Source of the DNA: Martinezella tropici
Lineage (GTDB): Bacteria > Pseudomonadota > Alphaproteobacteria > Rhizobiales > Rhizobiaceae
Direction of reading: 5' to 3'
NCBI RefSeq assembly: GCF_003287875.1
Contig: NZ_QMKK01000061.1
Location: 404,074-468,073, forward strand
DNA: 64,000 nt
Under the pieces are notes generated by a model. That model searched no databases. It was not told the DNA's origin and saw nothing but the letters and a program-made list of their open reading frames with translations. Numbering within the stretch: position 1 is the stretch's first letter; every line of letters begins with the position of its first letter. This document shows positions 7,932 to 16,856 of this stretch, one piece after another. Position numbers and translations under genes: made by a program.

Positions 7932-9316
7932 CAGGCAACCTCCGCCGATATGCCGTCAACCGCGGCAAAATCGGTCTCCAGCCAGGATTCGAGAAAACGC
8001 GTATGGAATGCACCCTTTCGCACCGATGGATCGCGAGCAAGCGCAAGGTGCAGAGGGATCGTCGTCGGCAAGCCTTCGATCGTCAGACTTGAAAGGGCGG
8101 CAACCAGCCTGTCGAGGCAAGCATCGCGATCGTCCGCCCAAACGATCAGCTTGCCGAGCAGAGAGTCGTAGAAAGGCGGCACGGTATAGCCGGCATAGAG
8201 CATCGTATCGAAACGGATGCCCTCGCCTTCCGGAATGGAAAGCCGCGTCACGGTGCCCGGCGCCGGCAGAAAGCCCTTGGTCGGGTCCTCGGCATTGATC
8301 CGGCATTCGATGGCGTGACCGCGGGCCTGAATATCGGACTGCGCCAGCGACAAGGGAGCGCCACTCGCCACCTTGAACATTTCCTGCACCAGATCAATGC
8401 CGGTAATCATTTCGGTTACTGGATGCTCGACCTGGATGCGGGTATTCACCTCGATGAAATAGAACTGCCTATTGTCCTCGTCGTAGAGATATTCGACCGT
8501 GCCCGCGCCGCGATAACCGACTTCGGCGGCAAGGGCCACGGCGCCGGCGCAAAGGCGTTGCCTGATCTCATCAGGAAGAAGAAAAGCCTGCGCTTCCTCC
8601 CACACCTTCTGACGCCGCCGCTGCAGCGAGCACTCACGTTCGAAACAATGGACGAAATTCCGTCCGTCGCCGAAAATCTGCACCTCGATATGGCGGGCGC
8701 GGGTGATGACCTTCTCCATGTAGAGGCCGCCATCGCCGAAAGCGGCCGCCGCCTCTGCAGAGGCAAGCGGAAACTGCTCCCTGAGCTCGGCGAGCGACTG
8801 CACGATACGTATGCCACGTCCACCGCCGCCGGCTGCAGCCTTGATCATGACGGGAAAGCCGATGCGTTCGGCAATCGCCTCGGCAGCCGCAATGTCGGCC
8901 ACGCGGCCGTCGCTTCCCGGCACCGTCGGGACGCCGGCCCGTTTCGCAATCTCGCGGGCTGCCACCTTGTCGCCGAGCAGCCGGATGGCCTCGCCGCTCG
9001 GCCCGATGAAGATCATGCCCGCCGCCTCGACGGCATCGGCGAAATCTCCGTTTTCGGACAGAAACCCATAGCCCGGATGAACGGCATCCACGCCCGCCGA
9101 CCGCGCCGCCGAGACGATGGCTTCGATGTTCAAATAGGATTTCTTAGGGGCCGGCGAGCCGATATCGATCGCCTCGTCCGCCAGTTTAACCGCCAACATG
9201 TCGGCATCAGCGGCACTATGAACCTGCACGGTGCGGATGCCGAGCGCTTTAGCGGCCTTTATGATCCTGACGGCGATCTCGCCGCGATTGGCGACCAGCA
9301 CAGAGCGGATCGTCAT
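7931..9316 (-). CDS. accC: Biotin carboxylase subunit
   Basis: A 461-residue ATP-grasp biotin carboxylase. It has an N-terminal VANRGEIAVRII motif, the glycine-rich ATP loop AAGGGGRG at about 161-168 and the catalytic segment EVNTRIQVEH at 289-298. It uses ATP and bicarbonate to carboxylate biotin on a carrier protein. Here it sits between a free-standing 80-residue carrier domain and PxpB, not beside the usual accB/accD genes. It is therefore likely a dedicated copy for this pathway and not the fatty-acid enzyme. The start overlaps the stop of the carrier gene (ATGA). Confidence 0.93.
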   Translation of the reverse strand: MTIRSVLVANRGEIAVRIIKAAKALGIRTVQVHSAADADMLAVKLADEAIDIGSPAPKKSYLNIEAIVSAARSAGVDAVHPGYGFLSENGDFADAVEAAGMIFIGPSGEAIRLLGDKVAAREIAKRAGVPTVPGSDGRVADIAAAEAIAERIGFPVMIKAAAGGGGRGIRIVQSLAELREQFPLASAEAAAAFGDGGLYMEKVITRARHIEVQIFGDGRNFVHCFERECSLQRRRQKVWEEAQAFLLPDEIRQRLCAGAVALAAEVGYRGAGTVEYLYDEDNRQFYFIEVNTRIQVEHPVTEMITGIDLVQEMFKVASGAPLSLAQSDIQARGHAIECRINAEDPTKGFLPAPGTVTRLSIPEGEGIRFDTMLYAGYTVPPFYDSLLGKLIVWADDRDACLDRLVAALSSLTIEGLPTTIPLHLALARDPSVRKGAFHTRFLESWLETDFAAVDGISAEVA

Positions 9317-9555
9317 GGGTCCACCTCCGCGATGACTTGGCCGGCCATGACGGGCTCTTCATTGTCGACGAGGAAGGTGATGTTCTTACCGTCGAGCCCG
9401 GCCGAGATCTGCTGGAAGGCTTTCATGACCTCGATAAGACCGATCGTATCATTGGCGGCAACGGCATCGCCATCAGCCTTGAAGGGCGGTGTATCCGGAG
9501 AAGAGGCTCTGTAGAAGGTTCCCGGAAGGGGTGATCTGATCTCAAGCTTGTTCAT
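9313..9555 (-). CDS. Biotin carboxyl carrier (biotinyl-lipoyl domain) protein
   Basis: An 80-residue stand-alone biotinyl domain. The modified lysine is Lys45 in EVMKAF (residues 42-47), a variant of the usual EAMKM/EVMKL sequence. It lacks the long Ala/Pro-rich N-terminal arm of standard AccB (about 150 residues), so it is only the carrier domain. It overlaps both pxpA (by 14 bp) and the biotin carboxylase gene (by 4 bp). It should shuttle the carboxyl group from that carboxylase to an acceptor subunit, probably PxpB/PxpC; this is inferred from the operon. Confidence 0.9.
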   Translation of the reverse strand: MNKLEIRSPLPGTFYRASSPDTPPFKADGDAVAANDTIGLIEVMKAFQQISAGLDGKNITFLVDNEEPVMAGQVIAEVDP

Positions 9556-10348
9556 GGGACCTCCGCGCTGCGTCGCTGTTCAAAATCTGCGAAACGGGTG
9601 CAATTTTTATGCCTTCGGCAATGAGGGCCTCGCGCATGTGGCGCACGATATCGAGCGCACCCAAAGTATCGGAATGGAAACAGATGGAATCAAAGGCGAT
9701 CGGAATATCAACACCGTTGACGGTGCGCACGACGCCTTCGGTGCAAGCTCTCACGACCTTGCGGGTAATTGCCTTGGGATCGGGGCGACCCGCATCCCTG
9801 GTAAAGATGATCCAGCCGGCATCGCCGTAGTCGCGATCGGCGTAGAACTCGCGGACAACAGGCTGGCCGGCCTCTTCAGCGGCGAGGCAGGTCGCCGAAC
9901 CGTCCATGCAGAAGACGAACATGTTTGGCGCTGCCGTACGCATATATTGTATGAATATCTGCGAGAGATCCGTGTTCGCCGCCAGTTCCATATAAAGGGC
10001 GCCATGCGGCTTCACGTGCTGGACGGGCACGCCATGGCGTCTGGCGAACTCCCGCAGCGCCCCAACCTGATAGATCAGATCGTTGACGATCTCGCGGCTG
10101 GTGCCGTTGATCTTGCGTCGTCCGAAGCCCTGGAGATCGTTGTAGCCTGGATGAGCCCCGACGCCGACGCCGTGGGCGGCGGCGATCCGCACGGTCTCAT
10201 CCATTAGATTGGGATCGCCGGCATGAAAGCCGGTCGCGATATTGGCCGAACTGATGAGCGAGATAAGCTCCTCGTCATGCGCGTCGCCGATCCGCCAGCG
10301 GCCGAAGGCCTCCCCCATGTCGCAATTAATATCGACAGCTTCCTTCAT
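9542..10348 (-). CDS. pxpA: 5-oxoprolinase subunit A (LamB/YcsF family)
   Basis: A 268-residue LamB/YcsF-family protein. The N-terminus DINCDMGEAFG and the metal/active-site segment HVKPHGALY at about 111-119 are intact, and the length (about 250 residues) is normal. PxpA provides the hydrolytic half of ATP-dependent 5-oxoprolinase, converting pyroglutamate to glutamate with PxpB and PxpC. It is the first gene of a five-gene overlapping operon transcribed away from the LysR gene at 10607. The biotin genes inside the operon suggest either a modified reaction or another cyclic-amide substrate. Confidence 0.92.
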   Translation of the reverse strand: MKEAVDINCDMGEAFGRWRIGDAHDEELISLISSANIATGFHAGDPNLMDETVRIAAAHGVGVGAHPGYNDLQGFGRRKINGTSREIVNDLIYQVGALREFARRHGVPVQHVKPHGALYMELAANTDLSQIFIQYMRTAAPNMFVFCMDGSATCLAAEEAGQPVVREFYADRDYGDAGWIIFTRDAGRPDPKAITRKVVRACTEGVVRTVNGVDIPIAFDSICFHSDTLGALDIVRHMREALIAEGIKIAPVSQILNSDAARRSHEQA

Positions 10349-10606
10349 GCATTTCCTCAGATATATGCGGTCCGATCAGGAGCGGTATGAGGACGCTAGA
10401 GAGAAAGGTGCCTCTTGAAAAATACAATTTTCAAAGCATCATTATCTGATAAATTGATATCAGAGCTTAAAATGGCGCCAGAAATTATATAAATTTATCA
10501 ATATGATATAGATGGTGCGCAAAATTAAATCGAAAAGGCGCATGTTTTAAGCCTCGTAAATCTGATTCAGTACAGCAATTTTCAGATAAATCGATGGGGA
10601 GACATC
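10349..10606. promoter_or_regulatory. Divergent AT-rich promoter region with LysR-type inverted repeat
   Basis: A strongly AT-rich region between the pxpA operon and the divergent LysR gene. It contains a perfect inverted repeat TCTGATA-N6-TATCAGA (10445-10464). A related sequence TCAGATAAATCGAT (10582-10595) lies just before the LysR ribosome site. LysR regulators usually bind such dyads between divergent genes and autoregulate, so this is a plausible binding region. Promoter boxes were not assigned. Confidence 0.6.
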
Positions 10607-11515
10607 ATGGGCCTGAGCCTACGGCAGCTTCGCTACTTCGTCGCAACGGCCGAATATGGGCAGATCTCGCATGCGGCGGTCAGCCTGTCGATCTCACAAT
10701 CTGCCGTCACCGCTGCGATCAAGGATCTCGAATTGACGGTGGGCGTGTCGCTGTTCAACCGCACGCCGCAAGGCATGGAACTGACGACGGCCGGACGACA
10801 ATTCCTGTCCCACGCCTATGAAATTCTGGCCAAGGTCGACGAGGCGACCCATCTCAATCTCGTCAGCAGCGATATCGAAGGAGAGCTTGTCGTTGCCGCC
10901 ACCTATACCGTCATCGGCTATTTCCTGCCGCTTCACATCGAGCGCATCCGCCGTCTCTATCCGAAACTGAAAATCCAGCTCTACGAGGTCAATCGCGAAT
11001 CGATCGAGGAGGGTCTGCTCAGCAATCGTTACGACATTTCGGTGCTGCTGACGTCGAACATCCTCAATCCGATGCTGGCGACCGAAACGCTTCTAAGCTC
11101 GGTGAGACGCCTCTGGCTTCCGGCGGGTCACGACCTGCAGCGCCGCGCCGGCATCGGCCTGCGCGAGATCGCCGAAGAGCCCTACATCATGCTGACGGTC
11201 GATGAAGCGGCCCATTCCTCCCTACGATACTGGAGCCAAAGCTCCTATCAGCCCAAGGTGCTTCTGCGCACCAGTTCGATCGAGGCTGTCAGGTCGATGG
11301 TGGCAAATGGGCTCGGCGTCGCCATCCTCTCGGATATGGTGCATCGTCCCTGGTCGCTCGAGGGGCGCCGCATCGAGACCGTGAACATCCAGGATCCGGT
11401 TCCGCCGATGGATGTCGGTCTGGCCTGGCGGGCCAACGTCGAATTCAGCCCGCCAATGCTTGCCTTCCGCCGTTATTTCCAACAGGCCTACAGCCTGCCC
11501 GGAACGAACGCATAA
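10607..11515 (+). CDS. LysR-family transcriptional regulator
   Basis: A 302-residue LysR protein. The N-terminal winged helix (about residues 1-60, with AVSLSISQSAVTAAIKDLE) is followed by a two-lobed effector domain of normal length. The ATG at 10607 follows GGGGAGAC. It is transcribed away from the pxpA operon and probably activates it in response to the substrate. It ends 109 bp before the convergent acetyltransferase gene. Binding to the dyad at 10445-10464 is inferred from position only. Confidence 0.92.
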   Translation: MGLSLRQLRYFVATAEYGQISHAAVSLSISQSAVTAAIKDLELTVGVSLFNRTPQGMELTTAGRQFLSHAYEILAKVDEATHLNLVSSDIEGELVVAATYTVIGYFLPLHIERIRRLYPKLKIQLYEVNRESIEEGLLSNRYDISVLLTSNILNPMLATETLLSSVRRLWLPAGHDLQRRAGIGLREIAEEPYIMLTVDEAAHSSLRYWSQSSYQPKVLLRTSSIEAVRSMVANGLGVAILSDMVHRPWSLEGRRIETVNIQDPVPPMDVGLAWRANVEFSPPMLAFRRYFQQAYSLPGTNA

Positions 11516-11624
11516 ATACATGAGGTCGATGGACTTCATAAGTTCGATCCCGGCGTTATATGCCTGAGGTCGGCGAGCATCGTCCACCGGCAGGGCTATT
11601 GATAACTAAGGGGATCCTTTGCGG

Positions 11625-12542
11625 TTAGCCGAAAGACTGCGACGCAAGGGCAAATACGATCGGAGAACCTGTGTTCGGGCTCCCATAAGCGGCCCTCTCA
11701 GAAGAAACCATTGTTGTCACCGTATCGAAGACGGACATGCCGCTTTGCTGAACGAAACCGGCGAATGGGCCGGTACCGAAATGGGTATCGAGCCGGAGAA
11801 AACTGCCGACATGCGCGACGACATGCGGATGAACGACGGAAATCGCATCTTCCTCGCAATAAGCAACGACGGGACCAACCACATGACCGCGGCCGAAGCG
11901 GCGGCGCATGGAATAAGCCATCAATTTTTCGCCGTCATAAAGGCCATAGCAGATGGAGCTTTCAAACAATCGTTGAAGGTGCTGGTGGCGCGGAGCGCCG
12001 AAAGCGGGCTCGTCCAGGGCCGCAACCACATCCAGATCGCCGCGCTCGAGCCGCCGCAGCTGAAGCCCCGGCTTGATACTGTCGATCTTGGGCACGGATA
12101 GAACCTCACCCTGACACTGGAAGACCGTCTGTTGCGGCATGAACCCGAGTGTTGCGCACATCCGGCGTGCCGCTCTTGTCGCGTTGAGCCTTAATCGTTC
12201 CTGATGACATTCGGCCAGCATCCGGGTGACAAGCCACTCGGCCGTGCCATTCGTCTGCAGACGCGGCGCGGTGATCAGCATGCCGAACGTGGCGAAATTC
12301 TCTCCGTGTGGAAACCACATGGTCGAGCCCGAAACCCTGCCGATTTCGTCAAGCGCCACGAAGCCGCGGCCGACATCCCGTAGATGCTGCCAGTCCTGCG
12401 ATCGATGCGGCCATCCGACCGACATCGAGAGAGCTTGAAGTTGAGACAGAGAGACTTCTGAGATGTCGGCAAAGCGCAGTTCGAATGCATCGACATGCAG
12501 TTTTTCGGGTACTTTTGTATCCATTCGTAATCCAGCCGCCAT
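11625..12542 (-). CDS. Double-domain GNAT N-acetyltransferase-like protein
   Basis: A 305-residue protein with two GNAT-like halves. It is clearly paralogous to the protein at 21748-22587: shared motifs are GWPHR...DW, RRFGRGHVVGPVVA, FLRLDT and a C-terminal FALASQSFG. The first half keeps a Q-x-x-G-x-A acetyl-CoA loop (QTNGTA). I chose the ATG at 12542 because CAGGAAG lies just upstream; the longer frame has no such support. It converges with the LysR gene and diverges from the ArgE-like gene. It may acetylate an amine in the local pathway; the substrate is unknown. Confidence 0.8.
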   Translation of the reverse strand: MAAGLRMDTKVPEKLHVDAFELRFADISEVSLSQLQALSMSVGWPHRSQDWQHLRDVGRGFVALDEIGRVSGSTMWFPHGENFATFGMLITAPRLQTNGTAEWLVTRMLAECHQERLRLNATRAARRMCATLGFMPQQTVFQCQGEVLSVPKIDSIKPGLQLRRLERGDLDVVAALDEPAFGAPRHQHLQRLFESSICYGLYDGEKLMAYSMRRRFGRGHVVGPVVAYCEEDAISVVHPHVVAHVGSFLRLDTHFGTGPFAGFVQQSGMSVFDTVTTMVSSERAAYGSPNTGSPIVFALASQSFG

Positions 12543-12760
12543 TCGATCTTCCTGCTGCTTATTCGCGCAAGCCGGCATCATGTTTGGCGAGCTTAGCCGA
12601 GACCGCGCGAAACATTTCACTGCGTATGCAAACACCGGCGCAAGAATTGACCGTATGCGCCGCGCTTTCGGCAGGTATTCCTCTGGCGGAGGCTTACCCT
12701 TCCTTTGATCGAAACCTCCCTTGCACGGGCGAGGACGGCAATCGGAGATTGGCAACAGCA

Positions 12761-13885
12761 ATGCAGGCAGCGGACATTCTGGCAAGACTGGTAGGCTTCG
12801 ATTCCATCGTCGGGACGCCGAATGCTGAAATCGTGCAGTGGATCAGCACCTACCTGAAGTCCTTCGGCGCCACGGTTGATATTCTCGCTGGCCCCGAGGG
12901 TGACCGGTCGAACCTTTTTGCCACCATCGGTCCCCGCGGCGAACCGGGTTATGTCCTCTCCGGTCACATGGATGTGGTGCCGGCCAACGAGGCGGGATGG
13001 GAGAGCAACCCCTTCGTGCTGCGGCCCGATGGAGAGAGACTGTATGGCCGCGGCACCAGCGACATGAAAGGCTTTCTGGCCGCATCTCTGGCGGCTGTGC
13101 CGATGCTCGCGGCAAGCACGCTCCTCCGGCCGATACATCTAGCCTTTTCCTATGACGAGGAAGCAGGTTGCCGCGGCGTACCGCATCTCATTGCGCGCCT
13201 GCCGGAGCTTTGCGAGACGCCGCTCGGCGTCATCGTCGGAGAACCCAGCAACATGCGGACCATCCTCGCACACAAGGGGAAATCAGCCGCCCGCATCATC
13301 CTGAAAGGACGCTCCGGTCATTCCTCGCGGCCCGACCTCGGTCTCAACGCAATCCATGCCGCCGCAGACATTTTGCAGGCCGCCGTTTCGGCAGCGCATT
13401 CTCTTGCCCAGGGGCCATTCGAAGCGGAGTTCGAGCCGCCTTATTCATCGATCTCAGTCGGCACCATTCACGGCGGGCAGGCCCTCAATATCATTCCGGA
13501 TCTCTGCACACTCGAAGTCGAAGCGCGGGCAATTTCCGGTGCAGACCCGGCAGCACTGCTCCTGCCGGTGCACGAGGCCGCTGCCGCACTTGAGCGTCGA
13601 GGCTTTCAGGTCCAATGGGAGGAGCTGAGTTCCTATCCTGCCCTTTCCCTTCCGCGGACAGCTCCTCTTGCCGGTCTGCTGACGGAGTTGACAGGCACAG
13701 AGCCGCTGGCGGCCGTCAGCTACGGCACCGAAGCCGGACTTTACCAGCGCGCCGGCCTTGAGACGATCATTTGCGGTCCTGGCGACATCGCTCGCGCGCA
13801 CAAACCGAACGAATTCATCCTCACGCACGAACTCGCCGCCTGCCAGGCCATGATCGAGGCTCTCGGCCGTCGTTGCATGGTGTGA
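12761..13885 (+). CDS. argE: M20 family deacetylase, acetylornithine deacetylase (ArgE)-like
   Basis: A 374-residue M20 metallo-amidohydrolase. The metal-binding SGHMDVVP (residues 67-74), RGTSDMKG (Asp101) and YDEEAG (Glu133/134) segments are present, followed by the dimerisation domain. The ATG at 12761 is preceded by CGGAG; an open frame continues upstream to about 12308 but overlaps the divergent GNAT gene and has no M20 similarity. The family removes N-acetyl or N-acyl groups from amino acids. Next to two acetyltransferases it may release an acetylated catabolic intermediate and not serve arginine synthesis. Same-strand genes follow after 27 bp. Confidence 0.9.
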   Translation: MQAADILARLVGFDSIVGTPNAEIVQWISTYLKSFGATVDILAGPEGDRSNLFATIGPRGEPGYVLSGHMDVVPANEAGWESNPFVLRPDGERLYGRGTSDMKGFLAASLAAVPMLAASTLLRPIHLAFSYDEEAGCRGVPHLIARLPELCETPLGVIVGEPSNMRTILAHKGKSAARIILKGRSGHSSRPDLGLNAIHAAADILQAAVSAAHSLAQGPFEAEFEPPYSSISVGTIHGGQALNIIPDLCTLEVEARAISGADPAALLLPVHEAAAALERRGFQVQWEELSSYPALSLPRTAPLAGLLTELTGTEPLAAVSYGTEAGLYQRAGLETIICGPGDIARAHKPNEFILTHELAACQAMIEALGRRCMV

Positions 13886-13912
13886 TGGGACAAAGCCGAA
13901 GGATAGAAGCCC

Positions 13913-14836
13913 ATGACGTTCCTCTTCAATTCGGATGCCCGTCGAGGTCATATCTTCCAGGAAGCTTTCGCCCGCGAGCTGCCGGATCTCGCCTTCTCCA
14001 TGGATCCGACGTCCGTCGACCCTGACGCCGTGCGCTATTTGATCACCTGGACGGTTCCGGACGACTTGCCGCGCTACCGCAATCTCCAAGTTCTGTTTTC
14101 AATCGGCGCCGGTATCGACCAGTTCGATACGGCCCATGTCCCCGATCACGTAAAAGTCGTGCGGATGGTCGAAGACGGCATTACCCGCATGATGCAGGAA
14201 TATGTGACGCTTGGCGTCCTCGCGCTCCACCGCAATCTGCCCTCCTATCTCAGCCAGCAGCGCCGTCAGGTCTGGAATGCCTTGCCACAGGTTCAGGCGG
14301 CCGAACGCCGCATCGGTGTGCTGGGGCTCGGGAGCCTTGGCCAGGCCGTGCTCGAAAGATTGAAGCCGTTCGGCTTTGTGCTTTCCGGCTGGAGCCGCAG
14401 CCAACACGAACTGGAAGGCGTTGCCTGCTTTGCCGGCGAAGCAGGACTCCAGGCCATGCTCTCCACCACCGATATCCTGATCTGCCTTCTGCCGCTGACC
14501 GACGAAACCCGTGGCTTTCTCAATGCCGATCTCTTCGAGAAACTGCCGCGGGGCGCAGGTCTCATGCATGTCGGCCGTGGACCGCAGCTCATTTCGGAAG
14601 ACCTTCTGGATGCGCTCAACAGCGGTCGGCTTGCCGGCGCCGTGATCGATGTCACCGATCCCGAACCGCTGCCGGCCGGACATCCATTCTGGAGCCACGA
14701 CCGCATCCTTCTGACGCCGCATGTTGCAAGCGTCACTCAGCCCCATAGCGCAGCACGCGCCGTCATCGACAATATCAAGCGAATCCGCGCGGGCTTGGAC
14801 CCGTTTGGCCTCGTCGACCGACGCCGCGGCTACTGA
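13913..14836 (+). CDS. D-2-hydroxyacid dehydrogenase, glyoxylate/hydroxypyruvate reductase A-like
   Basis: A 307-residue NAD(P)-dependent D-2-hydroxyacid dehydrogenase of the GhrA branch. The dinucleotide fold contains VLGLGSLGQAV near the middle. Further on are VGRGPQLISEDLL and the catalytic region DVTDPEPLPAGHPFW...HVAS. It reduces 2-oxo acids such as glyoxylate or hydroxypyruvate, or oxidises the matching hydroxyacid. It lies between the ArgE-like gene and a cupin gene with gaps of 22-27 bp, so they are likely one transcript. Confidence 0.9.
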   Translation: MTFLFNSDARRGHIFQEAFARELPDLAFSMDPTSVDPDAVRYLITWTVPDDLPRYRNLQVLFSIGAGIDQFDTAHVPDHVKVVRMVEDGITRMMQEYVTLGVLALHRNLPSYLSQQRRQVWNALPQVQAAERRIGVLGLGSLGQAVLERLKPFGFVLSGWSRSQHELEGVACFAGEAGLQAMLSTTDILICLLPLTDETRGFLNADLFEKLPRGAGLMHVGRGPQLISEDLLDALNSGRLAGAVIDVTDPEPLPAGHPFWSHDRILLTPHVASVTQPHSAARAVIDNIKRIRAGLDPFGLVDRRRGY

Positions 14837-14858
14837 TCGCCAACCCGAAAGGAACCCA

Positions 14859-15215
14859 ATGTCCCTCCTCAAGACAATTGATCCCAACCCCTCCTTTGCG
14901 CCGCGTGAAAACACTGTCGCTGCCGAGCGGCTGATTTCGGGCGATCCGAAACTCAAGACCTGGGCGCAGGACGTTGCCCGCAACGAGACGGTGCACACCG
15001 GCGTATGGGAGGCCACACCCGGTGTCAGCCGTTCGATCAAGGGTGAAACCTTCGAATTCTGCCATATTCTCTCCGGCGTCGTCGAATTGACGCCGGAAGG
15101 CGGCGCGCCCGTCGTCTATAGAGCCGGCGACAGCTTCGTCATGAAACCGGGCTTCGTCGGAATCTGGAAGACGATCGAAACGGTCCGGAAGATCTACGTG
15201 ACCGTCACCCCTTGA
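14859..15215 (+). CDS. Cupin-domain protein
   Basis: A 118-residue single-domain cupin. It has the double-stranded beta-helix pattern of the (S)-ureidoglycine aminohydrolase-like/DUF861 type: GVWEATPGVSRSIKG, FEFCHILSGVVELT and YRAGDSFVMKPGFVGIW. I chose the ATG at 14859 because AAAGGAA precedes it; the open frame starts earlier inside the hydroxyacid dehydrogenase gene. Such small cupins often accompany amino-acid or ureide catabolism genes. The reaction, if any, is unknown. Confidence 0.85.
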   Translation: MSLLKTIDPNPSFAPRENTVAAERLISGDPKLKTWAQDVARNETVHTGVWEATPGVSRSIKGETFEFCHILSGVVELTPEGGAPVVYRAGDSFVMKPGFVGIWKTIETVRKIYVTVTP

Positions 15216-15380
15216 TATCCCCAGCACGGCGCGGTTTCCGAGCGCGCTGTGCAGCCTTGCCAAAGAATACGCTGCCCGATCATCTCAAAACGGCGTTTTC
15301 CGCCGTGGCAGCCGACGCGATCGGATCAAGGTACTTCGCCGATCCTATAGCATCTCGGTAAATTGACCGGAGGTATCATT

Positions 15381-16844
15381 ATGGACCTGAGCTTCGATCC
15401 CGACAGTCTTTCGCTTCCTGTCGGCCATTTCATCGGCGGGAACTTCAGGGCTGCGAGTGGTGTCATTCCGATGCATCGCCCCTCCGATGGGAAGGCCTTT
15501 GCCGAGTGCCCAATCGCGGACGCTTCCGTTGTCGACCAGGCAGTTCAGGCGGCCAAGACCGCGCTGAAGCAAAGCAATTGGGGCGGCGTCCGCCCGCGCG
15601 AGCGCCTGAACGTCCTGCACCGGTGGGCCGATCTCATCGAAGAGGAAGCCGAAACGCTGGCGAGGCTGGAGGCTGTCGCGTCGACGCGACCCGTCGGCCA
15701 GCTTGTCGAGGGCGATATCGCGATTTCGGCGGAGCAGATCCGCTTCTTCGCCGAATTCGCCGACAAGGAAGGCGGCGACCTCGTGCCGACCGACGACGGC
15801 AATATCGGCATGATCATGACGGAGCCCTATGGGGTGGTGGGTGCCATCACGCCCTGGAATTTTCCGATCAACATGGCTGCATGGAAACTTGGCCCGGCGC
15901 TGGCTGCCGGAAATGCCGTCGTCCTGAAGCCGTCGGAAATGACGCCGTTTTCATCGATCTATCTGGCAGAGCTCGCCGTGCGCGCCGGCCTTCCCGCCGG
16001 GCTGATCAATGTGGTGCTGGGTGACGGCGTGACGACCGGCAACGCGATCACCGGCCATCCCGAAATCGCCAAGATCAGCTTTACCGGTTCGACCCGGGCC
16101 GGATCGGCCATCATGGAGAACATTGCCCGGACGGGCATAAAGCCGATGACGCTGGAGCTCGGCGGCAAGAGCCCGCAGATCGTCTTTGCCGATGCGGACC
16201 TCGACAAGGCGGCCGCGGCCATCACGGCCAGTATTGTCGGCAATGCCGGCCAGGCCTGCGTCGCCGGATCGCGTCTCATCGTCGAGAAAAATATAGCGGC
16301 CGCACTGATCGACGCCATCCGGAAGCGGATGAAGGGCGTTGCTCCCGGTCCCACCTGGGATGCAGCGAGCCGCTACTCCCCCATCATCTCGGAGAAGCAG
16401 AGACAGCGTATCGATGCGATCGTCTCCGCCACCATCGAAGCCGGCGCAGAATGCCTTGCCGGTGGCACGCGCATGGACGCACCGGGCTATTTCTACAGCC
16501 CGACGCTGATGGCCGGAGTCGATCAGAATTCTCCAGCCATCATCGAGGAGATCTTCGGTCCGGTGCTGACGCTCCAGACATTCGAGCACGAAGAGGAAGC
16601 CCTGCAGCTTGCCGACCATCCGAGCTACGGGCTCGCCGCAGGCCTCTTTACCCGCGACCTCTCACGCGCCATCCGGTTGACCCGCCGCCTGCAAGCCGGA
16701 ACCATTTGGGTCAACCGCTATAGTCGCTCACGTGACCACATCCTGCCGACCGGCGGTTACAAGCAGTCGGGTATCGGCAAGGATCTCGGCCGCGAGGCAT
16801 TCCAGGCCAATCGCAAGAGCAAGAGCGTTTTGATCAGTCTTTGA
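15381..16844 (+). CDS. NAD-dependent aldehyde dehydrogenase
   Basis: A 487-residue ALDH. Catalytic Glu259 is in LELGGKSP, catalytic Cys293 in NAGQACVAG, and the ITPWNFP cofactor-binding motif is present. GGAGG lies 8 bp before the ATG at 15381, which decides this start over one 18 bp upstream. It oxidises an aldehyde (possibly an aminoaldehyde or semialdehyde) to an acid. A 165-bp gap with no obvious gene separates it from the cupin, so it may have its own promoter. Two dehydrogenase genes follow closely downstream. Confidence 0.92.
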   Translation: MDLSFDPDSLSLPVGHFIGGNFRAASGVIPMHRPSDGKAFAECPIADASVVDQAVQAAKTALKQSNWGGVRPRERLNVLHRWADLIEEEAETLARLEAVASTRPVGQLVEGDIAISAEQIRFFAEFADKEGGDLVPTDDGNIGMIMTEPYGVVGAITPWNFPINMAAWKLGPALAAGNAVVLKPSEMTPFSSIYLAELAVRAGLPAGLINVVLGDGVTTGNAITGHPEIAKISFTGSTRAGSAIMENIARTGIKPMTLELGGKSPQIVFADADLDKAAAAITASIVGNAGQACVAGSRLIVEKNIAAALIDAIRKRMKGVAPGPTWDAASRYSPIISEKQRQRIDAIVSATIEAGAECLAGGTRMDAPGYFYSPTLMAGVDQNSPAIIEEIFGPVLTLQTFEHEEEALQLADHPSYGLAAGLFTRDLSRAIRLTRRLQAGTIWVNRYSRSRDHILPTGGYKQSGIGKDLGREAFQANRKSKSVLISL

Positions 16845-16856
16845 GGGACGAGGAAC

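Noticed and set aside
12308..12760. N-terminal extension of the ArgE-like frame
   Set aside because: It overlaps the divergent GNAT gene and lacks M20 similarity; a ribosome site supports the start at 12761.
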